Of a stretch of DNA of 27,371 bases, positions 14,972-23,309 are shown piece after piece. The translations under genes were made by a program, and so were the position numbers. The notes beneath the pieces are model-generated. The model did no database searches. It had not been told where the DNA came from and worked only from the letters and a program-made list of their open reading frames with translations. This DNA is from CAYGLV01 sp964351025 (GTDB lineage Bacteria; Actinomycetota; Thermoleophilia; Gaiellales; Gaiellaceae). The DNA is taken from the NCBI GenBank assembly GCA_964351025.1, contig CAYGLV010000030.1:1-27371 (forward strand), given 5' to 3'. The number at the start of each line of letters is the position of its first letter. The stretch's first letter is position 1.

Positions 14972-14996
14972 CAAATGAAGTATCAGAGTCTAGGGT
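14968..14996 (+). promoter_or_regulatory. Promoter of the carbonic anhydrase gene
   Basis: A perfect TTGACA (14968-14973), a 17-base spacer and TAGGGT (14991-14996) form a strong housekeeping-type promoter, with AT-rich DNA upstream. Transcription would start near 15003, giving a leader of about 70 bases before the ATG at 15074. This excludes the in-frame ATG at 14975, which sits inside the spacer. Confidence 0.7.
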
Positions 14997-15073
14997 GTTC
15001 CGTCTTCAGGTCGGTTTCGTCGCTCGCGGGACAGGCCGGCGGCTCGTGCATCGCCAACGAGGGGAGACTGGAA

Positions 15074-15652
15074 ATGCCCGTTCTCGACGAGGTCTTGTCC
15101 GCCAACGACGCGTACGCCGCATCGTTCGGGGCGAAGAGCGAGCTCGCTCTGCCGCCCGCCCGACGGTTCGCCGTCCTCACGTGCATGGACGCTCGACTCG
15201 ATCCCGCCAAGTACGCGGGCCTCAGCGAGGGCGACGCGCACGTGATCCGTAATGCCGGCGGCCGCGCCAGCGACGATGCGATCCGCTCGCTCGTGATCTC
15301 GTACAAGTTGCTCGGCACGCGGGAGTGGTTCGTCATCCACCACTCCAACTGCGGCATGGAGTTCTTCGACGACGAACGGATGCGGGAGCTGCTCGCGCAG
15401 AGCCTCGAGACCGCCGAGCTCGGCCCCGATGGCTTCCGGGACGTTGGCAGCGGGCCCGGCTCGACCGAGGCCCGGTACATCGACTGGCTGACGATCTCCG
15501 ACCCTGAGGGGAGCGTGGTGGAGGACGTCACCCGCATCCGCGCGCATCCGCTCGTGCCATCGGGGATTCCGATCTACGGCTACGTCTACGACGTGAAGAC
15601 GGGGCGCCTGGTCGAGGTCCCCGGCGCGACCGCAGCCGGCAGAGCGTCGTGA
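15074..15652 (+). CDS. Beta-class carbonic anhydrase
   Basis: The 192-residue enzyme interconverts CO2 and bicarbonate. The zinc ligands are visible as C37-x-D39-x-R41 (L-T-C-M-D-A-R-L-D) and H90-x2-C93 (V-I-H-H-S-N-C-G-M). The N-A-G-G-R loop and the S-L-V-I-S-Y-K-L-L-G-T helix are typical of the short beta family found in actinobacteria. It is cytosolic, with no signal peptide. I chose the ATG at 15074 because the promoter places transcription start at about 15003 and GGGGAGACTGGAA precedes the ATG. An upstream ATG at 14975 would be untranscribed. It is a monocistronic gene under a palindrome-overlapped promoter, so it appears to be regulated. Confidence 0.9.
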   Translation: MPVLDEVLSANDAYAASFGAKSELALPPARRFAVLTCMDARLDPAKYAGLSEGDAHVIRNAGGRASDDAIRSLVISYKLLGTREWFVIHHSNCGMEFFDDERMRELLAQSLETAELGPDGFRDVGSGPGSTEARYIDWLTISDPEGSVVEDVTRIRAHPLVPSGIPIYGYVYDVKTGRLVEVPGATAAGRAS

Positions 15653-15688
15653 GCCGGTCGGCTTCGGTCATCGATCGAGGTTGTACTG

Positions 15689-16459
15689 TTGAACATCACG
15701 GTGGGGATTCGCCCGCTCTCTGATCTCCGTTTCTGGCACGCGGTGCTCGCCTGGCTCTGGAGGCGCCTGCCGGGGCGCGTGAGGCGCTTCTTTCAGGCTC
15801 GGTTCGGCGATGTCACGCGGAGCGAGGGCTGGGGCTACGCCGTCTGGGGCGCCCTGGGCGTCGTGGTCGGGGTTCCCGAGATCTGGGCGGCCGTCGCAGG
15901 CAGCGACTTCATCTGGCCCACGATCTCGACGACCGTAGGTCACCTGCAGGACCGGTGGCCGGTGGTGGCCCTCGTTCCCGTGGCGTTGATCGTGATCGCC
16001 GGCTACTCGGTGTTTCGCTTCCGGGCTTCGAGCATGGCGCTGCAGGCCGACCAGCAGGCGTTCGGGCGAACACCGCAGGGGCGCCTCGTCAAGCAGGACA
16101 TCACCTTCGCCGAGCTCGCCGGCGGCGGCGCCCCACCTCTCGCCGCACGCGGGGAGTGGCGGGTCGTCCCCTACTTCGCATTCGCGACGATCGTCGTCGT
16201 CTCGGGCAGCATCGTCGCGGCCCAGAGCCACAACCGCTTCCTCGTCGGCTACGTCCTCTACTCGCTGATCGCCGTCTTCTGGGTGATCGTCCCGAACGCC
16301 GGGGCCTTCTGGCTGGCCAGGGACTTCCCGTTCACGACGCTCTTCTTCACGATCCACTGCCTCGGCAGGCGGCTCCAGCTGGTGGCCGCCGTGATCGCGG
16401 CTCTCCTGGTGATCCTCCTGCTCCACCTCGCCTTCTACCCCTGGCCGAGCCGGCCGTAG
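15689..16459 (+). CDS. Hypothetical polytopic membrane protein
   Basis: This protein of about 256 residues has an amphipathic, Arg-rich N-terminus (W-R-R-L-P-G-R-V-R-R-F-F) and about five hydrophobic segments (roughly 47-70, 88-110, 152-172, 178-204 and 226-250). A hydrophilic loop of about 40 residues follows segment two. I do not recognise a family. The frame begins at a TTG (15689); a GTG at 15701 is an equally good start. It lies 36 bases after the carbonic anhydrase stop on the same strand and is followed by a convergent gene 4 bases away. Confidence 0.62.
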   Translation: MNITVGIRPLSDLRFWHAVLAWLWRRLPGRVRRFFQARFGDVTRSEGWGYAVWGALGVVVGVPEIWAAVAGSDFIWPTISTTVGHLQDRWPVVALVPVALIVIAGYSVFRFRASSMALQADQQAFGRTPQGRLVKQDITFAELAGGGAPPLAARGEWRVVPYFAFATIVVVSGSIVAAQSHNRFLVGYVLYSLIAVFWVIVPNAGAFWLARDFPFTTLFFTIHCLGRRLQLVAAVIAALLVILLLHLAFYPWPSRP

Positions 16460-16463
16460 GCCG

Positions 16464-17006
16464 TCACATGGCCTCGAGCGACTCGGGCGCGAATTGCCGG
16501 GCCAGCGCAGGGCCGAGACAGACGCACAGCCCGAGCACGAGGACGACGATCCCGGCGCCGCGGACCGCCGCCGCTATCTCTCCGGCGCGGTCGAGCGCGG
16601 CGAACTGCTGCGGCCCGAGGATGTACGCCCAGTCGTGGGTCGTGCCCGCGAAGAGGAGCGGGATGTCCTGCAGCGGAGCGTCGGCGATGTAGACCGATGC
16701 GTCCTGGAGCGTCGTGCCCGCCCAGGCGAGGCAGAAGCCCGCGGCCGGCCAGTCGCCGCGGCCGAGCGCAAAGCCGAGGGCGGCGAGCAGCGGCAGCAGC
16801 GTCTGCAAGCCGTTCCCCATCATCGCCGCGACGAGGTCGGGCGCGGCCATGAAGAGCAGGTGCCCGAATTCGTGGACCCCGAGGTCGACCCAGCCGAAGA
16901 GCGGCACGCGTCGCCCCTCGACGAACGCGAAGTAGCCGAGCACGAGCGCGCCGCCCGCCGTCAGGAGCGACGCGGCCCAGCGAGGGTTCGCCGGATCAGC
17001 CCTCAT
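16464..17006 (-). CDS. Membrane protein with HExxH motif (possible M50-like metalloprotease)
   Basis: This 180-residue protein has about four hydrophobic segments and the motif V-H-E-F-G-H-L (His45-Glu-x-x-His49) at the membrane edge. H-E-F-G-H resembles the zinc site of site-2-type (M50) intramembrane proteases, and a C-terminal-side motif such as N-x-x-P-x-x-x-x-D is not evident. It could be a small M50-like family or a protein that only carries the motif. The ATG at 17006 was chosen over the upstream ATG at 17057 because a GATGGT box lies 6 bases before it and the extra residues look non-coding. It is divergent from the phospholipase gene. Confidence 0.62.
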   Translation of the reverse strand: MRADPANPRWAASLLTAGGALVLGYFAFVEGRRVPLFGWVDLGVHEFGHLLFMAAPDLVAAMMGNGLQTLLPLLAALGFALGRGDWPAAGFCLAWAGTTLQDASVYIADAPLQDIPLLFAGTTHDWAYILGPQQFAALDRAGEIAAAVRGAGIVVLVLGLCVCLGPALARQFAPESLEAM

Positions 17007-17071
17007 CCGAGCACCATCGGCGCGCGGCGGCCCGAAGTTGACCCGGGTGACCCTCAAGCTCCCGCCGGTTC

Positions 17072-17959
17072 GTGCCGATCAGCACTCGCGTGAGGGCGCG
17101 CCGGTTGCCGAAGGTCTGCACGGTCGTGCTTGCGGCCGCGTTTCTCGGGGGCGCGGGGAGTGCCGCGGCGCAGCCGTCGTGGAACCTCACCGGCAGCTGG
17201 CAGGGCTCGGCGGGCAACGTCATGCAGCTCCGGCAGTCCGGCAGCAGCGTCACGTGGCTCTCGCGCGCGGCCGACGGGAAGGCGTGGGCGCACGACTTCA
17301 AGGGCACGATCTCGGGCGACTCGATCTCGGGCACGTTCCAGGACCGACCGGGCTACCGGGTGCACAACAACGGTGTGATCACGGCGCGGATCGCCGACGA
17401 CTGCCACTTCGTGATCACCGGAGTCGGCATCAACGGCGCTCCGCCCACGGGTGGCGGCGAGCAGTTCACGAAGGTGCCCTGCGCCGCTTCGGGGCCGGTG
17501 CCGATCGCGTCGGTGTCGAACGGCTGCGGCGGCGCCGGCTGGGACAGCCTGGTCGCGGTGCAGAACTACCTGGGCAACACGTCCGTCTACAAGGACTCGA
17601 ACGACAACCCGCTTGCAAAGTCGTACACGGTCAACTTCAAGGCCGCCTGCGACCTGCACGACGCCGGCTACGGCGGGGCGATCGTCCGGGACAAGCTGCG
17701 GGGCGGGGTCAAGGACTTCCGGAAGTGGACCCGCAAGCAGGTCGACGCGAAGTTCCTGGCCGACATGCGGCTGCTCTGCCGGCGGGCGATCCCGGCAAGC
17801 GCGAAGGTCGCGCTGAAGAACTGCCAGGGCACGGGCGGCAGGCTCTCCTTCGGTGCGGAATCCCGTTACAACTTCGTGCGGGAGTGGGGGTACCTCTTCT
17901 TCGACGCCGACCTGGGAAAGCCGGGTACGCAGCGCGCCGGGCCGCGCTCCAACGCCTGA
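17072..17959 (+). CDS. Secreted prokaryotic phospholipase A2 with N-terminal beta domain
   Basis: The 295-residue protein starts with a signal peptide (V-R-A-R-R-L-P-K-V, a hydrophobic stretch at 17-29, likely cleavage after A33 in A-A-A-Q). Residues 36-110 form a beta-rich domain (G-S-W-Q-G...G-K-A-W-A-H-D-F-K-G-T-I-S-G-D-S-I-S-G-T) like the avidin/lipocalin-like domain seen in other secreted proteins. Residues 145-250 match prokaryotic phospholipase A2: F-K-A-A-C-D-L-H-D-A-G-Y with the catalytic dyad H196-D197, and D-A-K-F-L-A-D-M-R-L-L-C. Several cysteines (151, 193, 236, 251) could form disulfides. It would release fatty acids from phospholipids outside the cell. The GTG at 17072 or the one at 17090 may be used. 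Confidence 0.8.
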   Translation: MPISTRVRARRLPKVCTVVLAAAFLGGAGSAAAQPSWNLTGSWQGSAGNVMQLRQSGSSVTWLSRAADGKAWAHDFKGTISGDSISGTFQDRPGYRVHNNGVITARIADDCHFVITGVGINGAPPTGGGEQFTKVPCAASGPVPIASVSNGCGGAGWDSLVAVQNYLGNTSVYKDSNDNPLAKSYTVNFKAACDLHDAGYGGAIVRDKLRGGVKDFRKWTRKQVDAKFLADMRLLCRRAIPASAKVALKNCQGTGGRLSFGAESRYNFVREWGYLFFDADLGKPGTQRAGPRSNA

Positions 17960-18021
17960 CGGCCCGCCGCGGACGCTCGCGATTCCGTGCGGAGTTCGCC
18001 GCCCTCAGGTAGAAAGACGTG

Positions 18022-18978
18022 GTGCGCTACCGGCAACTCGGCGACAGCGACCTCCACGTCTCGGAGATCTCACTCGGCTCCTGGCTGACGTACGGCGGCG
18101 GCGTCGCCGACGACCAGGCCAGGGCGTGCGTCGAGGCCGCGTTCGCCGAGGGGATCAACTTCATCGACACGGCGAACGTCTACGCGCGCGGCGCCGCGGA
18201 GTCGTTCCTCGGCGAGGTGCTCGCGTCCCGGCCGCGCGACTCGTACATCCTGGCGACGAAGCTCTACTTCCCGATGAGCGACGAGGACCGTGGTCTCGCG
18301 CGCGCGCAGGTCTTCAAGCAGATCGACGCGTCGCTCGCACGGCTGCGCACCGATCACGTCGACCTCTACCAGTGCCATCGCTACGACGAGGAGACGCCGC
18401 TGGAGGAGACGATGGCGGCGCTCACCGAGGTCGTCCGCGCGGGGAAGGCGCGCTACATCGGCTTCAGCGAGTGGACGGCGGCGCAGGTCGAGGCCGCGCT
18501 CGAGCTCTCCCGGGAGAAGGGCTACGAGAGGTTCGTCTCGTCACAGCCGCAGTACTCGATGCTCTGGCGCGTGCCGGAGGCCGAGGTGATTCCGGTGTGC
18601 GCGGCGAACGGCAGCTCGCAGATCGTCTGGTCTCCGCTCGCCCAGGGCGCATTGACCGGCAAGTACAAGCCGGGCGAGCCGCCGCCCGAGGGAACGCGCG
18701 CGACCTCGGAGCGGATGAACCAGATGATGGGCGAGTGGCGCAGCGACGCCGTGCTCGAAGTCGTGCAGCGTGTCGTCCCGATCGCGGCGCGGCTCGGCAT
18801 CACGATGGGCCAGCTCGCGCTCGCGTGGGTGCTCCGCGAGCCGAACGTCGCCTCCGCGATCGTCGGTGCGTCTCGCCCCGAGCAGGTTCGCGAGAACGCG
18901 GCCGCGTCGGGGATCGAGCTCGACGTCGCGACGCTCGCGGAGATCGACGCCGCGCTCGGCGACGTCGTCGTCCGGTAA
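18022..18978 (+). CDS. Aldo/keto reductase
   Basis: This 318-residue NADPH-dependent (beta/alpha)8-barrel reductase has the catalytic tetrad D49, Y54 (F-I-D-T-A-N-V-Y), K80 (A-T-K) and H119 (Y-Q-C-H-R-Y-D). Its C-terminal cofactor segment is V-G-A-S-R-P-E-Q-V-R-E-N. The pattern is that of the potassium-channel-beta/YhdN-like group, which reduces aldehydes and ketones. The N-terminus V-R-Y-R-Q-L-G aligns with the usual M-x-Y-R-x-L-G, so I chose the GTG at 18022. It lies 6 bases after TAGAAA (18010-18015). A GTG at 18019 is adjacent. Confidence 0.9.
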   Translation: MRYRQLGDSDLHVSEISLGSWLTYGGGVADDQARACVEAAFAEGINFIDTANVYARGAAESFLGEVLASRPRDSYILATKLYFPMSDEDRGLARAQVFKQIDASLARLRTDHVDLYQCHRYDEETPLEETMAALTEVVRAGKARYIGFSEWTAAQVEAALELSREKGYERFVSSQPQYSMLWRVPEAEVIPVCAANGSSQIVWSPLAQGALTGKYKPGEPPPEGTRATSERMNQMMGEWRSDAVLEVVQRVVPIAARLGITMGQLALAWVLREPNVASAIVGASRPEQVRENAAASGIELDVATLAEIDAALGDVVVR

Positions 18979-18994
18979 ACACGCCGGCGCCCGC

Positions 18995-19195
18995 TTACTT
19001 GCCCTTGAGGCGCCGAGCGACCGTGACCGCGGCCGCGGCTGCGAGTCCGACCGCGAGCGCCGCGCCGACGACGGCCGCAAGCCTGCTCTTCGCGGCGATG
19101 CCTTTGCGCAGATCGGCGAGCGCGTCCACCAGCTGCTCCCGCTCGGTTGTGATCTCGCGGCGGATCTCCTCGATGGTCCGGCGATCACCCGGCAC
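18995..19195 (-). CDS. DUF3618 small membrane protein
   Basis: This 66-residue protein starts M-P-G-D-R-R-T-I-E-E-I-R-R-E-I-T, a helical, charged segment, and ends with one hydrophobic segment (about 39-60) and a basic tail (R-R-L-K-G-K). That is the DUF3618 layout, common in actinobacteria next to holin-like proteins. The GTG at 19195 overlaps the 3' end of the holin gene by 11 bases, so it is the last gene of a three-gene membrane operon. Confidence 0.8.
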   Translation of the reverse strand: MPGDRRTIEEIRREITTEREQLVDALADLRKGIAAKSRLAAVVGAALAVGLAAAAAVTVARRLKGK

Positions 19196-19604
19196 GGGTG
19201 CCTCTCAGGACCTGCTTCGTGAGACGGGCCTCCTCGATCGCCTGCTCGGGCTTCAGGGGCGTGCCCCTGCCGAAGAGGCTCCGCGAGACCAGCAGAAGGA
19301 CGAACACGAGGAGGAGGAGGGCTCCGAACACGATCAGGAGCGCGAGCGACCAGTCGACGACGAGCGCGAGCGCCGCGGCGGCCGCGGCCAGACCGAACCC
19401 GACGGCGTAGACCATGAGAACGCCCGCGGCGACGGCGACTCCCGCGCCGGCGCCCACGGCCGCGCCCTTGCGCCCGAGCTCGGACCGCGCGAGGTCCTTC
19501 TGGAGCCGCACGAGCGAGCGCACATGCGTGGCGACTCGCTGTGCCGACGCACGGATCCCCGGAGGGCGGGCCCTCACTTCATCCTGGGCCGCAGCCGGCG
19601 TCAC
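19185..19604 (-). CDS. Actinobacterial phage-holin-family membrane protein
   Basis: The 139-residue product has a hydrophilic helical N-terminus (T-H-V-R-S-L-V-R-L-Q-K-D-L-A-R-S-E-L) followed by two hydrophobic segments separated by a short turn. This is the layout of the actinobacterial putative holin family (PF07332), usually housed in host genomes rather than phages, with an unknown envelope role. I start it at the GTG at 19604, which overlaps the DUF4389 stop (GTGA). The frame runs further upstream but that part is an Arg-rich shadow. Its neighbours (DUF4389, DUF3618) commonly accompany it. Confidence 0.8.
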   Translation of the reverse strand: MTPAAAQDEVRARPPGIRASAQRVATHVRSLVRLQKDLARSELGRKGAAVGAGAGVAVAAGVLMVYAVGFGLAAAAAALALVVDWSLALLIVFGALLLLVFVLLLVSRSLFGRGTPLKPEQAIEEARLTKQVLRGTRAG

Positions 19605-20260
19605 GAGAGCCTCTCCTGCGCGATGTCGATGGACGGCTCGTGCGGGCCGGTATCGAGCCGGAACGGCGGGTACTCGCGGGTCATGAACGCTGCGTAGGCG
19701 ACGACGCGCAGCACCCAGCGGTCGAGGCCGAGCACGAGGTCGAATATCTCCTTCGGGTACCGATCCTTGAACAGCAGCATGACGCCGGCGACGAGGACGA
19801 GGACGCCGACGAGTCCCTCGACCCCCCATCCGGCCGAAGCGAAGATGCCCGCGATCGCGTACTGCGGGATGCCGAGCAGCCACCAGCCGATGAGAGGGAG
19901 GCCGCGGCGCAGGTTCTGTGGATGCTCGATCTCGAGCCGCGCCGGGTATTCGGGCACGTCCGCGCGGGTGAACGGCGGGTACTTGTCAGTGCCAAGGGCA
20001 CTGAACGAGTAGAAGGCGACGCGCCACGACCAGCGCAGCACGCCCACGTTGAAGTCGAAGATCCCCTTCGGATAGCGCCCCGTGAACAGCACCGCGAAGA
20101 ACGCGATCAGCGTCAGCACAAAGAAGGCGACCCAGAGGAAGAAGAGCACGATCACGTGCGGGATCACGAGCAGGCACTTGACGAGCCACAGCCACCGGCT
20201 CAGGTGCGGCGCCAGCTCGCCCTCGAGGGCGACCGGCGGCCTTCTGGTCACGACGTGCAC
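19601..20260 (-). CDS. DUF4389 membrane protein
   Basis: This 219-residue protein has two repeated units, each with hydrophobic segments and the motif R-Y-P-K-x-I-F-D followed by L-R-W-x-x-R-V or L-D-R-W-V-L-R-V, then a Y-P-P-F motif. This is the DUF4389 family of unknown function. The GTG start at 20260 follows a strong AGGAGGTGG (20267-20275) 6 bases away. It is the first gene of the operon with the holin-like and DUF3618 genes. A doubled 17-18-base repeat lies just upstream. Confidence 0.85.
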   Translation of the reverse strand: MHVVTRRPPVALEGELAPHLSRWLWLVKCLLVIPHVIVLFFLWVAFFVLTLIAFFAVLFTGRYPKGIFDFNVGVLRWSWRVAFYSFSALGTDKYPPFTRADVPEYPARLEIEHPQNLRRGLPLIGWWLLGIPQYAIAGIFASAGWGVEGLVGVLVLVAGVMLLFKDRYPKEIFDLVLGLDRWVLRVVAYAAFMTREYPPFRLDTGPHEPSIDIAQERLS

Positions 20261-20280
20261 AACGAACCACCTCCTGAAAC

Positions 20281-20315
20281 TAGGTTTCCACCGGCCCTAG
20301 GTTCTCCACCGGCCC
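20281..20315. repeat. Imperfect tandem repeat upstream of the DUF4389 operon
   Basis: TAGGTTTCCACCGGCCC (20281-20297) is followed at once by TAGGTTCTCCACCGGCCC (20298-20315), the same unit with one extra base. The first copy forms GAAAC-TAG-GTTTC with flanking bases. This lies 6 bases upstream of the strong ribosome binding site of the DUF4389 gene and may be a regulator site. Confidence 0.5.
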
Positions 20316-20569
20316 GTCGCTCGCGCATCGGGGGCAAGGACGCATCGTGATGTGACGAACTACGGAGTCACCTGCAGGCGCCGCCCACTTGAGTCTTTGC
20401 GGCGGCTGCCTGCACCCGGCGGCACCTGGAGCGGCGCGCGCGACTGCCGGCCCTTCTCGGCGAGCGGGCGGTATGACGGCGCCGGGGTCGGCCGACGCTG
20501 CCGGACGGGCCCGCAGCCCCGTGTGAAAACAGGCACGGAGTCGGCTTTATCGCCGTCCGGGTTCCCGGC
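20316..20569. other. Intergenic region without an evident gene
   Basis: About 250 bases between the repeat and the promoter of the next gene. I see no supported ORF, RNA gene or further repeat in it. Confidence 0.4.
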
Positions 20570-20575
20570 TAGGAT
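20570..20575 (+). promoter_or_regulatory. Putative -10 box for a leaderless small gene
   Basis: TAGGAT ends 6 bases before the GTG at 20582. There is no ribosome binding site. Confidence 0.42.
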
Positions 20576-20581
20576 CGTGTC

Positions 20582-20836
20582 GTGATGGTCGAGGCCCACT
20601 TCGCAGAGATCGAGAAGGCCCTCCTCTACATCTCCGAGGCGCGGCAGCGCGCCGAGAAGGCGGCCGCGGCCCTCCGCCGCGACGACGCCGAGTCGCACCT
20701 GATCGCCGCGCTCGAGGAGGCCGAGCGCGAGCTCGAGGCCCTCGGCAGCAAGCTCATGCAGCAGACGTACTTCGCTGTTCCCAAGGAGCAGCTCTCGCTC
20801 GAGCCCCAAGCGTTGACGCTCTCGGCCCCAGGGTGA
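20582..20836 (+). CDS. Small helical hypothetical protein
   Basis: The 84-residue product is almost entirely helical and rich in Ala, Glu and Arg (heptad-like A-R-Q-R-A-E-K-A-A-A-A-L-R-R and L-E-E-A-E-R-E-L-E-A-L). It is probably a short coiled coil, with no membrane segment or signal. I recognise no family. It starts at the GTG 6 bases after a TAGGAT box (an ATG follows at once). A strong hairpin lies 38 bases after its stop, as expected for a monocistronic gene. Confidence 0.65.
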   Translation: MMVEAHFAEIEKALLYISEARQRAEKAAAALRRDDAESHLIAALEEAERELEALGSKLMQQTYFAVPKEQLSLEPQALTLSAPG

Positions 20837-20874
20837 GCGAACCGGGTCTGAAGGCTGCAGACGTATGACCACCT

Positions 20875-20912
20875 ATGAATGGAAGCGGGGCTTCGGCCCA
20901 GCTTCCATTCAT
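20875..20912. terminator. Bidirectional hairpin terminator with UUCG loop
   Basis: ATGAATGGAAGC (20875-20886) pairs perfectly with GCTTCCATTCAT (20901-20912). Inside, after one G-A mismatch, GGGC pairs with GCCC around a TTCG tetraloop. It lies between two convergent genes (ends at 20836 and 20994). The very stable C(UUCG)G loop supports a real RNA structure, although no clear T-run follows. Confidence 0.72.
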
Positions 20913-20993
20913 CTGGATACGGCTTGATCCTCCGAGATCGGTACCAATCTCGGGCGAGCCGCTCGGGCGGGGGATTGCCCATTCGTCGTCAAG

Positions 20994-23294
20994 TTACTCC
21001 TGCACACCCGTTTCGCGGACGAGCCGATCAAAGGCTGGCATCATCGTCAGCACCGAGCGTGCTATCGCTTGCTTGGCGTCCAACTCGAAGGTCTCGTCGA
21101 TCGGCTGGTGACTCTTGGCGCGGCGCTCGAGCTGCTGGTTCAGGTACAAGAGGCCGAGGCCGGTGCCGACAGCGTACCGTTGCTTTGCACCGTCCACGCC
21201 GCCGTCGGTCAGGTCGCGGGAGCGGGCGCCGATGTAGGTCTTGAACGGTCCATACTCCTGATTCAGGAGTATCGTCGGGATGGCCTGGGCGCCGAGAGTT
21301 GCCAGCTCGGCGTACTCCTGACGCTCGGCGAGGGTGGATGCGGGCACGTCCTCGACGTGGCCGGGAACGCCGTTGTTCCAGTCGGACTGGTCGGCAGGCG
21401 ACGACCAGATTACGGCGACGAGGTACCCCGCGGTGGTCGTCGTGGGCCCACCCTTGCCGGTGCCCTTCCTCCGGCTCGGCAGATCGTCCACGACCTCGAA
21501 CCCAGACACCCACTTGAGGGTGCTGCCGAGGCCGCCGGCGGCACGCTGCCAGCCTTCGATGATGGCGGTCAGTTCGAACGTGCCCTGCTGAGCGTTCGGG
21601 GGAACGACGATGGAGACGCGGATGTGCCCCTGGTGCAGCTCGCCGACGGTGATCTCGCGGGCGTTGATCTCGGGGTGATTGCACCTCACTTCGAGCTGCC
21701 CGCGGGCGGGGATGAAGTCGTCCACCGCGTTGAGCGTGTACTGGACGAACTTCGTCTTGTCGTCTTCGGCGGTGATCTTCTCCGGTCCCTCGAGCATGGT
21801 TGGGTCTGCGTAGACATCGATGATCGTCCGGCCAGTACCGCCTCCGCCGCCGCCTCCACCCGTGCCACCCCCGTTGAGGGAGAAGCCTCGCACCTTCAGC
21901 GCCAGGCTGATCTGCCTGGCGACTTCGACTGCCGACTCGGCGGAGGTGGACCGCGTGATGGCTTCGCGGATCAGCTCGCCGTTGATGTCGACCAGCTCGT
22001 TCCAAGCGTCGAGGAAGGCTGCGACGGCGTCCTCGAGGCGGAGTGCGTTGTCGCTTGAGAGCAGCCTCGAGCGATCGGGGGTAAAAAGCGCCGTCCGCAC
22101 TTCGATCGGAAGCTCGTCTGTTTCGACGACGACGAAGATGCGATCGTAGAGCTTGTTCAGCTTGGTCTTGTAGCGGAACTCCTGCGGCGTCCAGTGGTGG
22201 TGCACCTGCCCGTTGGATGTGAATACGACGGAGTGGTCGCGGCCGACAAAGTTCCTCCGTTCTCCGGCCTCTCCGGGCGCCGAGAAGACGTAGAACCGGA
22301 CCGGCAGGTGGTAGGTGACGCCGTTGATGTGGTATGGGAGCTTGTCGTCGCCTTCGCGCCTGTCCTCGCGCGGGTTGTCCTCGAACCGCCGGCTCAGGCC
22401 GCGAAGGTACTCGTTGCGGTCGGCCCGGACGATCGTGTTGGTGAATCGAACAGGCGTGATCGGCTCGAACAGCCGGGTGTTGAGAATCGTGTCGAACGAC
22501 CGCTCGTCTCCGAGGCGGGCGCGGTGGTAGCCCTCGACGCCGTACGAGATCAGCGCGAGGTAAGTGCCCGGCTCGAACTCGGGGAACTCCGCCGCCGACG
22601 CCGACCACGGCTCGGCGACGTCACCCGGCTCGTCCCACAACGTCGTCGTGAGGTAGTAGGCGGTCTGACCTTTCCCGTGTGCTTCCCACATGACGACGGC
22701 GACGCTGATCCGATCGTCGCTTGGGTCCATCTCCGGCGCGCGGCGCGTCACGAGCACGATCGCGTCGGCGTTCCGATAGGTACTCGCGCCGCCCAGCCCG
22801 AAGGCTCCCTGCTGCCAGGCGGACTTGGTTTTGTGGCTCGACCCGAGCGCGAAGATCGTGCTGCCGATTGAAGCTGGCGCGATTCCACAACCGTGGTCGC
22901 GGTATGCGATCGTGATCCTCTTGGTGGTTCCTGCCGGTGGCTCTGCCTCGTAGAAGGTGACCGTGATGTCGTCGGCGATGTCGCGCTCGTCGCGTCCTGC
23001 GAGCAGCTCGCCTGCGGCCTGCTCGGGCGTCGAGTAGGGCACCGTTGAGAGGTCGCCGAACTTCGCGGCTGCCAGTCGCTCGAGCACGCCGTCCTGCATG
23101 TTCGTGACCGGCTCGAGGGCCTTGTGGTCGAAGCTCCCGCTTGAGGTGATGAGACCGAAGTTGTTCCAGCGGTCGCCGAGGGGGCGCTGATGGCGTCCGC
23201 CGATGCTCCCTTCGATCAGCCGCTGCACAGCCTCTGCGTCCTCGAGCGTCCTGGCCCCGAGCGCGGCCTTGACGATGTTGGTAGCTGCAGTCAT
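20994..23294 (-). CDS. GHKL (Hsp90/MutL/MORC-type) ATPase, probable defence-island protein
   Basis: This 766-residue protein has all parts of a Bergerat ATP site: the N-box E61-x3-N65-x2-D68 (E-P-V-T-N-M-Q-D), G1 box D133-H-G-C-G137-I, and G2 loop G-A-F-G-L-G-G (163-169) preceded by S-S-H-K-T-K. After the ATPase come a long unknown region with an H-H-H-W segment, a Gly-rich linker near residue 485, and a C-terminal domain I do not recognise. GHKL ATPases of the MutL/MORC type are known to occur beside restriction-modification genes. The gene lies 15 bases after the RHH gene with an AGAGGAT ribosome binding site, and near a cytosine methyltransferase. A sensor or effector role in phage defence is inferred. 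Confidence 0.8.
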   Translation of the reverse strand: MTAATNIVKAALGARTLEDAEAVQRLIEGSIGGRHQRPLGDRWNNFGLITSSGSFDHKALEPVTNMQDGVLERLAAAKFGDLSTVPYSTPEQAAGELLAGRDERDIADDITVTFYEAEPPAGTTKRITIAYRDHGCGIAPASIGSTIFALGSSHKTKSAWQQGAFGLGGASTYRNADAIVLVTRRAPEMDPSDDRISVAVVMWEAHGKGQTAYYLTTTLWDEPGDVAEPWSASAAEFPEFEPGTYLALISYGVEGYHRARLGDERSFDTILNTRLFEPITPVRFTNTIVRADRNEYLRGLSRRFEDNPREDRREGDDKLPYHINGVTYHLPVRFYVFSAPGEAGERRNFVGRDHSVVFTSNGQVHHHWTPQEFRYKTKLNKLYDRIFVVVETDELPIEVRTALFTPDRSRLLSSDNALRLEDAVAAFLDAWNELVDINGELIREAITRSTSAESAVEVARQISLALKVRGFSLNGGGTGGGGGGGGTGRTIIDVYADPTMLEGPEKITAEDDKTKFVQYTLNAVDDFIPARGQLEVRCNHPEINAREITVGELHQGHIRVSIVVPPNAQQGTFELTAIIEGWQRAAGGLGSTLKWVSGFEVVDDLPSRRKGTGKGGPTTTTAGYLVAVIWSSPADQSDWNNGVPGHVEDVPASTLAERQEYAELATLGAQAIPTILLNQEYGPFKTYIGARSRDLTDGGVDGAKQRYAVGTGLGLLYLNQQLERRAKSHQPIDETFELDAKQAIARSVLTMMPAFDRLVRETGVQE

Positions 23295-23309
23295 GGTGTC
23301 GATCCTCTC

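Noticed and set aside
14975..15073. N-terminal extension of the carbonic anhydrase from the ATG at 14975
   Set aside because: That ATG lies between the -35 and -10 boxes, so it would not be transcribed.
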